A stretch of DNA of 8,816 nt. It comes from Betaproteobacteria bacterium (GTDB taxonomy: Bacteria > Pseudomonadota > Gammaproteobacteria > Burkholderiales > SG8-39). The stretch is taken from positions 1 through 8,816 of the forward strand of contig JAFARH010000244.1 in assembly GCA_019245555.1 (NCBI GenBank), read 5' to 3'. Of this stretch, positions 1 through 5,848 are shown piece after piece (position 1 is the stretch's first letter; every line of letters starts with the position of its first letter). The notes beneath the pieces are model-generated. The model searched no databases and had not been told where the DNA came from. It was given only the letters and a program-made list of their open reading frames with translations. A program made the translations under genes and the position numbers.

Positions 1-139
1 GGGCGATGCGCTCCTCACCCTGGAAGCGATGAAGATGGAGCACACGATCACCGCGCCGGCCGACGGCACGGTGAAGGAAATCCACTACGCCGCCGGCGAG
101 CAGGTGCCCGAGGGGGCCAAATTGATCAAGGTCGAATGA
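1..139 (+). CDS. Biotin-dependent acyl-CoA carboxylase alpha subunit, C-terminal end (probably 3-methylcrotonyl-CoA carboxylase), partial
   Basis: This is the last 45 residues of a biotin carboxyl-carrier domain, read in the frame starting at base 2 and ending at TGA 137-139; the rest lies upstream of the window. The biotinylation motif EAMKMEH is intact, with the acceptor lysine codon at 32-34, followed by the usual half-domain that places G and V/I residues around the second hairpin ([12 protein letters not shown]). In this family the lysine carries biotin, which shuttles carboxyl groups between the biotin carboxylase and carboxyltransferase. The motif alone does not separate methylcrotonyl-, propionyl-, geranyl- or acetyl-CoA carboxylases. 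The HMG-CoA lyase gene that starts inside its stop codon makes the methylcrotonyl-CoA enzyme of leucine breakdown (MccA/LiuD) the best inference. Cytoplasmic. Confidence 0.9.
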   Translation, partial: GDALLTLEAMKMEHTITAPADGTVKEIHYAAGEQVPEGAKLIKVE

Positions 140-1038
140 AGTCGAGCGTTCGCATCGTCGAAATGGGACCGCGCGACGGCCTGCAGAACGAGCCGAAGGA
201 AGTTCCCACGGCGGTAAAGATCGAATTGATAGAGCGCCTTGCAGACGCGGGACTACCCGCCGTGGAGGCGACGGCCTTTGTCTCGCCCAAATGTGTGCCG
301 CAAATGGCGGACCACACCGAGGTGCTGGAGCGCGTAAGGCGGAAGCCCGGCGTCGACTATCCGGTGTTGACGCCGAACCTGAAGGGCTTCGAGTCGGCGC
401 GTGCTGCAGGCGCGACTGAAGTCGCGGTATTTGCGGCAGCGTCCGAAGCATTCTCGAAGAAGAACATCAACTGCTCGATCGCCGAGTCGCTCGACCGCTT
501 CCGGCCGGTGACGGAGGCGGCGAAGGTCGCAAAGATCAAAGTGCGCGGCTATGTCTCTTGCGTGCTCGGCTGCCCTTATGAGGGCGAGATCGCGCCCAAG
601 CGCGTGGCCGATGTGGCGAAGGCGCTCTACGAGATGGGCTGCTATGAGGTCTCGCTCGGCGACACCATCGGCACCGGCACGCCTGAGAAGACGAAAGCGA
701 TGATCCAGGCGTGCGCGGCGCAAATGCCCATGGAGAAGCTCGCTGGCCATTACCACGACACCTACGGCCAGGCGCTCGCCAACATCTATGCCTCACTCGA
801 GCTCGGCGTTGGCACCTTCGATGCATCGATCGCCGGCCTGGGTGGCTGTCCCTATGCGGCCGGAGCCTCGGGCAACGTAGCGACAGAGGACGTGGTGTAC
901 ATGCTGCACGGCGTCGGCGTGCGTACTGGCATCGACCTCGAGCGCCTGGTCGACATCGGGCAATGGATCAGCGGCGTGCTGAAGCGGGACTACGGCTCGA
1001 AAGCCGGCAAGGCTATTGCGGCGAAGAAGAAAAAATGA
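136..1038 (+). CDS. mvaB: Hydroxymethylglutaryl-CoA lyase
   Basis: A 300-residue TIM-barrel lyase that splits HMG-CoA into acetoacetate and acetyl-CoA, the last step of leucine degradation. The family hallmarks are all visible: GPRDGLQNE near the N-terminus (R13 and D14, matching the catalytic Arg/Asp pair), [13 protein letters not shown] (H205 and H207, metal ligands with D14), and the signature [20 protein letters not shown] with catalytic loop cysteine C238 and metal-ligand asparagine N247. Length matches the bacterial family. The C-terminus ends in a lysine run (AAKKKK). The ATG at 136 overlaps the carboxylase stop codon (ATGA), with a short AAGG ribosome-binding motif at 128-131, so the two are probably translationally coupled. 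Functional assignment is firm; the symbol mvaB (also called liuE) follows common usage. Confidence 0.96.
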   Translation: MKSSVRIVEMGPRDGLQNEPKEVPTAVKIELIERLADAGLPAVEATAFVSPKCVPQMADHTEVLERVRRKPGVDYPVLTPNLKGFESARAAGATEVAVFAAASEAFSKKNINCSIAESLDRFRPVTEAAKVAKIKVRGYVSCVLGCPYEGEIAPKRVADVAKALYEMGCYEVSLGDTIGTGTPEKTKAMIQACAAQMPMEKLAGHYHDTYGQALANIYASLELGVGTFDASIAGLGGCPYAAGASGNVATEDVVYMLHGVGVRTGIDLERLVDIGQWISGVLKRDYGSKAGKAIAAKKKK

Positions 1039-1235
1039 CCAAGGAAATCGAATCACCCTGCATCAGGGTCTGCCAGATGGACCCGGTGCACGGCCTCTGT
1101 CTCGGCTGCGCGCGAACGCTCGATGAAATCTCGCGCTGGGCGCGGATGACGAATGCCGAGCGCGCACGCGTCATGGCGGAACTTCCTCGGCGCCGGCTAA
1201 ATGTCGCGAAAATCTCCGTGCCGCCCCTTGCCTGA
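1035..1235 (+). CDS. DUF1289 family small four-cysteine protein
   Basis: A 66-residue protein that starts at ATG 1035, overlapping the HMG-CoA lyase stop by four bases (ATGA). It matches the DUF1289 pattern: [11 protein letters not shown], then [16 protein letters not shown], then a short helical basic segment. The four cysteines (C9, C13, C22, C25) lie in a C-x3-C...C-x2-C arrangement that suggests a metal or Fe-S site. This is an inference, as the family has no settled function. Members commonly sit as small tail genes of metabolic operons in proteobacteria. The spacing says it is co-transcribed with the leucine-degradation genes. The last 39 bases overlap the 3' end of the oppositely oriented crotonase gene. 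No good Shine-Dalgarno is visible beyond a purine-rich GAAGAAGAAAAA stretch, so translation likely depends on coupling. Confidence 0.85.
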   Translation: MTKEIESPCIRVCQMDPVHGLCLGCARTLDEISRWARMTNAERARVMAELPRRRLNVAKISVPPLA

Positions 1236-2000
1236 GGCGAAGCGCGCCGCGCCGGCGGCGCCGTCGATCTCGAAGGCGGGAAACCCGTTGTACCACTCCT
1301 TGCGCATCGCTTCGCGGAGCGGCAGCCCCTGCTGCATATAAGCGGAGCGCCGGTCGGCGCGCACGCACGCTTGCGGAAAGCGCGCGATCTCATGCGCCAT
1401 CGCTTCCGCAAATTCGCGCGATTTGCCGTCGGGCACGACATGCTCGCAGGCGCCGATGCGCAGCGCCTCGTCGGCCTGCACCTTGCGCCCGGTCAGGATG
1501 ATCTCCATGGCGCGTCCCATGCCGACGATGCGCGGCAGGCGCACCGTTCCCCCATCGATGAGCGGGACGCCCCAGCGCCGGCAATAGACGCCGAAGTACG
1601 CCGACTGCTCCATGACGCGCACGTCGCACCAGAGCGCGAGCTCGAAGCCGCCGGCAACCGCCGGGCCGGCGACAGCGGCGATGACCGGCTTGTCGAGCTC
1701 GAGCCGCGTCGGGCCGAGCGGTCCACGCGGGATCGCCTTTCGATCGTCGAGCGGATAGTCGATGTCGTGCAGCTGCTTCGCATCCTTGACCATCGTCGCG
1801 CAGTACTTGAGGTCCCAGCCGGCGCAGAACGCACCGCCTTCGCCCCACAGAACAGCGACCGCGGCGTCGGAGTCTTTATCGAACGCTTGAAAAGCCGCCA
1901 CGAGCGCATCGGCGCTTTCCGGATCCATCGCATTGCGCGCCTCGGCGCGCGAATGGATCACCGTCCACACTTTTCCCTTTTTCTCGATCCGTACCGTCAT
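1197..2000 (-). CDS. Crotonase/enoyl-CoA hydratase family protein
   Basis: A 267-residue crotonase-fold protein acting on acyl-CoA thioesters. Both oxyanion-hole segments are visible: GEGGAFCAGWDLK and AGPAVAGGFELALWCDVR. The latter carries the first catalytic glutamate (E120 counted from the chosen ATG). The segment that holds the second catalytic Glu in classic hydratases (FGQPE...) reads FGVYCRRWGVPLIDGGT, so a cysteine (C140) stands there, and an aspartate (D149) follows just before GGT. Plain enoyl-CoA hydratase activity is therefore uncertain; isomerase, hydrolase or another crotonase chemistry is possible. A GTG at 2006 could extend it by two residues. I prefer ATG 2000-1998 because an AGGAG lies five bases upstream. 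It is convergent with DUF1289 (39-base overlap) and divergent from the isomerase homologue, whose ATG interlocks with its own. A role in acyl-CoA catabolism is likely; the substrate is unknown. Confidence 0.9.
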   Translation of the reverse strand: MTVRIEKKGKVWTVIHSRAEARNAMDPESADALVAAFQAFDKDSDAAVAVLWGEGGAFCAGWDLKYCATMVKDAKQLHDIDYPLDDRKAIPRGPLGPTRLELDKPVIAAVAGPAVAGGFELALWCDVRVMEQSAYFGVYCRRWGVPLIDGGTVRLPRIVGMGRAMEIILTGRKVQADEALRIGACEHVVPDGKSREFAEAMAHEIARFPQACVRADRRSAYMQQGLPLREAMRKEWYNGFPAFEIDGAAGAARFASGKGRHGDFRDI

Positions 2001-2622
2001 GGCCACTCCTAGCGTCGACTGGTATTTCGATTTTGTTTCGCCCTTCGCCTACATCGCCCACCACCGGCTCGGCGAATTGTCCCATTCGGTGACCTACAAG
2101 CCCGTGCTCTTCGCAGGGCTCCTCAACCACTGGGGCCAGAAAGGCCCAGCCGAGATTCCCGCGAAGCGCCGCTGGACCTATCGCTGGTGCACGTGGTGGG
2201 CCAAGGAGCTCGGCGTGCCGTTCCGCTTTCCTGCCGCGCATCCGTTCAATCCGCTGCCCCACCTCCGTCTCGCCCTAGCGTGCGACAGCAAGCCGGAGGC
2301 AGTCAAACGCATTTTCGAATCGATATGGATGAGCGGCGAGCATGCGGACGACGCCAAGCGCTTTGCCGCGCTCTGCGCCGAGCTAGGCGTGCAGGAGTCG
2401 CGGCTATCCGAGGTGAAGGACCAGCTGCGCGCCAATACCGAAGAGGCGGCCTCGCGAGGCGTGTTCGGCGTGCCGAGCCTCGTCATCGACGGCGAAGTGT
2501 TCTGGGGCGCCGATGCGATCCACTTCGCGAAGGCCTTTCTGGCAGATCCCACGACCGTGCGCAACGCCGAGATGCGGCGAGTGGACACGCTGCCGGTAGC
2601 TGCGGCACGCTCACAGAAGTAA
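1999..2622 (+). CDS. 2-hydroxychromene-2-carboxylate isomerase family protein (DsbA-fold, kappa-GST-like)
   Basis: A 207-residue thioredoxin-like protein of the HCCA isomerase/kappa-class GST group (NahD relatives). The N-terminal strand and active-site turn DWYFDFVSPFAYIAHHRL contain the conserved serine (S14) that in NahD activates glutathione, with the FVSP context intact. The helical insert (RRWTYRWCTWWAKELG...HPFNPLPHLRLALA) is typical, as is the late GVFGVPSLVIDGEVFWGADAI segment, whose VPS holds the cis-proline. The ATG at 1999 is the first ATG in frame and gives the usual short lead before the first strand; a TTG at 1933 would add 22 unlikely residues. No Shine-Dalgarno is evident. 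Known members act in naphthalene/aromatic degradation, but many homologues lie outside such pathways, and no ring-cleavage genes are nearby, so the substrate is unassigned. The next gene follows after 3 bases. Confidence 0.9.
   Translation: MATPSVDWYFDFVSPFAYIAHHRLGELSHSVTYKPVLFAGLLNHWGQKGPAEIPAKRRWTYRWCTWWAKELGVPFRFPAAHPFNPLPHLRLALACDSKPEAVKRIFESIWMSGEHADDAKRFAALCAELGVQESRLSEVKDQLRANTEEAASRGVFGVPSLVIDGEVFWGADAIHFAKAFLADPTTVRNAEMRRVDTLPVAAARSQK
2006..2010 (-). promoter_or_regulatory. Shine-Dalgarno for the crotonase gene
   Basis: On the minus strand the bases read AGGAG-TGGCC-ATG, a strong ribosome-binding site with 5-base spacing to the ATG at 2000-1998. It decides the start in favour of that ATG over the GTG at 2006, which the motif overlaps. 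The site lies within codons 3-4 of the divergent isomerase gene. Confidence 0.7.
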
Positions 2623-2625
2623 GCG

Positions 2626-3336
2626 ATGCGCATCGGATACGCAGCCTTTGCCGTGACCATGATGGCGCTGGGCATCCTCAGCCTCGCCAAGGGCGATTTC
2701 GCGCCAATCTGGCAGCCGTCCCCGAAAAACCTGCCGGCGCGCGACGTGCTCGTCTATGTCTGCGCCCTTCTCTCGCTCGGCTGCGGGCTGGGTTTGCTCT
2801 GGAAGCGCTCAGCGCGTGATGCGTCCGTGTTGCTGCTGGCCTATCTGCTCGCTTGGTTGCTGCTCTTCAGAGTGCCTCGCGTCGTTGCCTCTCCGCTGTC
2901 GCAAGAGTCCTGGTCGGGCTTTGGCGAGACGGCGGTGATCGTGGCAGGCGCCTGGGCGGCGTACGCCGCTAACGGCGGCATTGGCCTGCGCGTCGTGCGG
3001 ATGCTTTTTGGCATCGCGTTGATTCCCTTCGGTGTGGCGCATTTCGTCTATGCGAAAGAGACCGCAGGATTGGTACCCGGCTACCTGCCTTGGCACTTGG
3101 CTTGGGCGTATCTGACGGGCGTCACCTACATCGCGGCGGGCGCAGCAGTGATCTGCGGTGTCTACGCGCGGCTCGCCGCCGTGCTCGCGACCGTTCAGAT
3201 GGGATTGTTCACATTGCTCATCTGGGTACCCATCGTCGCGTCCGGTGCTAACGCCTTTCAATGGAGCGAGTTCGTCATCTCCGTGGCGCTCACCACTGCC
3301 GCGTGGGTTGTGGCGGACTCCTACGCCAAGCGCTAG
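2626..3336 (+). CDS. Multi-pass integral membrane protein, DoxX-like
   Basis: A 236-residue hydrophobic protein with about eight predicted membrane segments (roughly residues 4-20, 40-59, 66-84, 99-115, 122-142, 157-178, 182-204, 213-231). The central part (RMLFGIALIPFGVAHFVYAKETAGLVP followed by PWHLAWAYLTGVTYIAAGAA) resembles the DoxX/DoxX-like superfamily, with the GxxHF helix and the following GxxYIAAG helix. Biochemical function in the family is poorly defined. The first 115 residues may be a degenerate copy of the same four-helix unit, but I see only weak similarity. It starts 3 bases after the stop of the isomerase homologue, so the two form an operon. It ends 3 bases before the stop codon of the convergent patatin gene, leaving no room for a separate terminator. 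Confidence 0.8.
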   Translation: MRIGYAAFAVTMMALGILSLAKGDFAPIWQPSPKNLPARDVLVYVCALLSLGCGLGLLWKRSARDASVLLLAYLLAWLLLFRVPRVVASPLSQESWSGFGETAVIVAGAWAAYAANGGIGLRVVRMLFGIALIPFGVAHFVYAKETAGLVPGYLPWHLAWAYLTGVTYIAAGAAVICGVYARLAAVLATVQMGLFTLLIWVPIVASGANAFQWSEFVISVALTTAAWVVADSYAKR

Positions 3337-3339
3337 TCG

Positions 3340-5430
3340 CTACTTGTAGAACCAGGTCAGCTCGTAGGTATAACCGCCTTCTAGGCCGAGGAGCTTGAAG
3401 GCGAGAATCGTCCTGTCTTCAGCAAGGTATTCGGTGGCGAGCTTCACCTTCTCAGACAGGTCCGGGTTGTCGTCCTTGTAGCGGATCAGAAGAAAGTCCT
3501 TGTACTCCCTGCCCTCGGGCATCAGCAGCCAGCGCGTGAGCTCAGCGGTTTTCTCCTCGACGCTGAAGCTGATCGTGTTCGAGCTGGTCCCCTCCACCAC
3601 GAACGCGCCGGGCGAGATGTGCTCGTACACGATGTCGACGACATCGCCGGGAGGCACCCGGCGAAAGTCGGCTTGAATTTCCCAATGGATCATCTTCTGG
3701 CCCGCCGGCGTGGTGCCCGCATCGCTCGCATACAGCTTGGGCTTCACCGTCTGCGGCGGAAAGCGAACCTGTGTGTCCGGGGCGATGGCGAGCACGCTGG
3801 CGCGAAACACGTTGTTCTTGTCGTTGTCCGGCTCACGGCGCACCTTCAACCGACGATAGCCGTACATGTACGAATTAGCGGCGGTGGTTTTCGCTCCGTA
3901 CCAGCGTCGCAAGTCGATCATGCGCAAATCCTGCAGGATGGTGAACCCGGCCCGATCGACCGCTTGGCCGGGTGCAAGCTGCTCGTATTTTTCGCCGGCG
4001 AAGCGGGCAATCGGCCCGTCCATCAGGCGGCTCATCTGGTCCACATCGCGGCTGCCCTGGGCGAGCGACTGGATGATCTGGTTCATGCGGTGCGAGTACT
4101 CGTAGTACTTCAGCGTAAAGTAGGGCGTCAGCACGAGGATTGGGACGATGATCGGGACATAGACGTACGACGCCCAATCGCGGAAATCGAACAGCGTGCT
4201 CCAAATGCGCCGCGCTCCCGATGCATGCAGGGTGCGCGCCGCCTTGGTGACTTGCGTGAGCTCGCGGGCGACCGGCGACGCCCCTTGTGTCTGCGCGTCT
4301 GCATCCGGCGCCCAAGGCGGATTCTGGGGTAGCTCGTCTCCGAATACCTTGGGAAGCGCCCGGCATGCCTTGCGGGCGACGCAGTAGCCATGGCGGATGA
4401 GGCTGCCCATCTCGAGCGGCGTGAAACGGTCCAGGTCGGTACGGATGCTTGGAAGCTGGCGCTGGAGCTCGGGGTGCATCGCCGTCGGGTCTTCGCTCTG
4501 TTGCACGACGTCGGTGATGCGCGCGAAGACGTAGCCGGGCGTGTCCTTGAACGTCTCGCTTTCGAGCTGCCAGACGCGGTCCATGAGGATGTCGCTCGCC
4601 CGCATCGCAGTCCGCACCATTCCGACGGATTCGGCGCTCGACTGCACTTCGAAAGGCTTGCCGACGTCGCTGACCAGTACGCCGTCCCAGGGCAGCGCGC
4701 TCTCGCCGCCGGCGCGCGCGAGGAAGTGCATCATGCGGACGCCCAGGTTGTCGAACACCCCGCCGTCCGTGAACGACTGGCGTCCGAACGTGCCGCTCCT
4801 TGCGCCGACATCCTCCCCAGTCAGCAACATCGGCGGAAAAAAGCCCGGGAATGCGGACGACGCTGCGACCGCCATCGGCACGGTGGCAAGTCCGATTCGC
4901 TCGCGATCGATGCGAAAGCCGTGGCCAGCGTCGCGGCGGATGTGCCACAGCCCGTCTCGATTGAACGACGTGAGACGCCCCTCACTTAGATTCGTGGCGA
5001 GGATGTGAAGCTGCGGGGTCTCCGGCAGCTCGAAAAGGCTCACGTCGCCGAAGAGATGCTGCTGGTAGTGATGCTCGAGCAGTCCGGTCCGAGTCAGCTT
5101 GCGGTTCGAGAGGCCGACGAGGCGGCGCAACCAGCGGACGGAAAAGCCGAGTGGAAACCGGCGGACGATGCGGTTGCGTACGTCGAGGCGCATGTACGCC
5201 AGCAACTCGGCCGCCGCCGCGTCGAAGTCCTGCTCCGTACCGTTGTAGCGCGACCAATGCAGGGCGAGGTGCGCCGCGATGATGCTGCCACCAGAGACCG
5301 ATGTGATATGGGTGACGTTGCGCAGGATGCCGGCGTCGCGCAGGAAACGCACGAGGCCGAGGTGGTAAAGCGTGGCGCGGAAGCCGCCCCCGGAAAGCGC
5401 CAACGCGATTCTTTTTCCCTGCGGACCCAT
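3340..5430 (-). CDS. Patatin-like phospholipase with internal membrane segment and unassigned C-terminal domain
   Basis: A 696-residue protein. Residues about 7-350 form a patatin-like serine acyl hydrolase domain: glycine-rich oxyanion loop LALSGGGFRAT (residues 9-20), nucleophile elbow TSVSGGS with S46 (the first Gly of GxSxG is Ser here, as in several bacterial members), and the dyad aspartate in TDGGVFDNLGV (D222). The segment ATVPMAVAASSAFPGFFPP is also characteristic. The expected activity is lipid acyl hydrolysis. A single strongly hydrophobic stretch at about 423-441 (YVYVPIIVPILVLTPYFTL) looks transmembrane. If the catalytic part is cytoplasmic, the last roughly 255 residues would be outside the membrane; I recognise no family in them, though residues about 545-625 look beta-rich. 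No signal peptide is seen. The Shine-Dalgarno is weak. It is monocistronic: convergent with the DoxX-like gene and divergent from the small exported protein. Confidence 0.9.
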   Translation of the reverse strand: MGPQGKRIALALSGGGFRATLYHLGLVRFLRDAGILRNVTHITSVSGGSIIAAHLALHWSRYNGTEQDFDAAAAELLAYMRLDVRNRIVRRFPLGFSVRWLRRLVGLSNRKLTRTGLLEHHYQQHLFGDVSLFELPETPQLHILATNLSEGRLTSFNRDGLWHIRRDAGHGFRIDRERIGLATVPMAVAASSAFPGFFPPMLLTGEDVGARSGTFGRQSFTDGGVFDNLGVRMMHFLARAGGESALPWDGVLVSDVGKPFEVQSSAESVGMVRTAMRASDILMDRVWQLESETFKDTPGYVFARITDVVQQSEDPTAMHPELQRQLPSIRTDLDRFTPLEMGSLIRHGYCVARKACRALPKVFGDELPQNPPWAPDADAQTQGASPVARELTQVTKAARTLHASGARRIWSTLFDFRDWASYVYVPIIVPILVLTPYFTLKYYEYSHRMNQIIQSLAQGSRDVDQMSRLMDGPIARFAGEKYEQLAPGQAVDRAGFTILQDLRMIDLRRWYGAKTTAANSYMYGYRRLKVRREPDNDKNNVFRASVLAIAPDTQVRFPPQTVKPKLYASDAGTTPAGQKMIHWEIQADFRRVPPGDVVDIVYEHISPGAFVVEGTSSNTISFSVEEKTAELTRWLLMPEGREYKDFLLIRYKDDNPDLSEKVKLATEYLAEDRTILAFKLLGLEGGYTYELTWFYK

Positions 5431-5539
5431 CTCGTGTCGCCCGAGTCTCCAAGGCAGCCACGCCGGGCGGTATTGGACTTTGGTCTTATCTTGAAATAGT
5501 GCCTTTGCTATGCGCCGCTATTGGGCAACCCTAGGCTCC
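5431..5539. promoter_or_regulatory. Divergent intergenic region, probable promoters
   Basis: This 109-base gap separates the patatin gene (-) and the small exported-protein gene (+) and must hold the promoters for both. Its centre (about 5471-5510) is clearly more AT-rich than the surroundings. On the plus strand a TTGGAC at 5473-5478 could be a -35 box, but the matching -10 region around 5494-5502 (AAATAGTGC) is poor. No convincing minus-strand promoter was found. The exact boxes are speculative. Confidence 0.3.
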
Positions 5540-5848
5540 ATGAAATACCTATTTGGGCTCAGCGCGCTGTTGATGTTCCCCCTCGCTTACGGCCGGGACT
5601 GCTCGGCTCCGCCCGTACGCAACTCAGACCAAGCCGTGTGCTACGCGACGGCGTATGCGGATAAGAACGGGCTTGCGCACGGATCGTCGTTCAAGCGGAA
5701 GGTGGCCAAGGGCAAGACCACCTGGAACGTCCATTTCGAGGACACGCGAGCCGAAACGCGAGGGGCCGGATGGGAGGCGGAAGTCGACATGGCCACCGGC
5801 ACCGTGACGCGCTTCAAGAGCTACAAAGGCGACAGCAAGAACCGCTAG
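5540..5848 (+). CDS. Small exported protein, possible PepSY-like C-terminus
   Basis: A 102-residue protein starting at ATG 5540. A cleavable signal peptide is visible: MKY, then the hydrophobic core LFGLSALLMFPLAYG, with likely cleavage around residue 18-20. The mature part has two cysteines (C21 and C34) that could pair in the periplasm. It ends with TWNVHFEDTR followed by GWEAEVDMATGTVTRF, which resembles the strand-turn-strand of PepSY-like modules (a V-D-x-x-T-G-x-V pattern). That resemblance is by eye and moderate. An upstream in-frame ATG at 5510 would add ten residues (MRRYWATLGS). I prefer 5540 because it gives a standard signal peptide and has a weak TAGG at 5532-5535. The stop interlocks with the convergent ligase-like stop in CTAG. 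Function unknown. Confidence 0.7.
   Translation: MKYLFGLSALLMFPLAYGRDCSAPPVRNSDQAVCYATAYADKNGLAHGSSFKRKVAKGKTTWNVHFEDTRAETRGAGWEAEVDMATGTVTRFKSYKGDSKNR

Noticed and set aside
711..1034. Upstream extension of the DUF1289 frame to 711
   Set aside because: This part overlaps the conserved end of HMG-CoA lyase in another frame and does not look like DUF1289; only the segment from ATG 1035 matches the family.
1371..2012. 213-residue plus-strand open frame across the crotonase gene
   Set aside because: The crotonase frame carries clear family motifs; the opposite frame is a GC-driven shadow rich in Arg, His and Asp.
1999..3336. Naphthalene or other aromatic ring-degradation cluster, suggested by the HCCA isomerase homologue
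   Set aside because: No dioxygenase, dehydrogenase or aldolase of such a pathway is in the window, and HCCA-isomerase-like proteins are widespread outside such clusters.
3326..3345. Short inverted repeat AGCG...CGCT at the convergent stops as a terminator
   Set aside because: The stem is only about 4 bp and no T-run follows in either direction.
3619..4989. Long plus-strand open frames (for example 3619-4332 and 4390-4989) inside the patatin gene
   Set aside because: They are antisense to a well-supported patatin coding frame, rich in Arg/His/Ala typical of high-GC shadow frames, and show no recognisable domain.
3340..5430. Patatin as the effector of a CBASS or similar anti-phage system (CapV-like)
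   Set aside because: No cyclase, nucleotide-sensing domain or other defence gene is next to it, and the protein carries a membrane span and long C-terminal domain unlike CapV.
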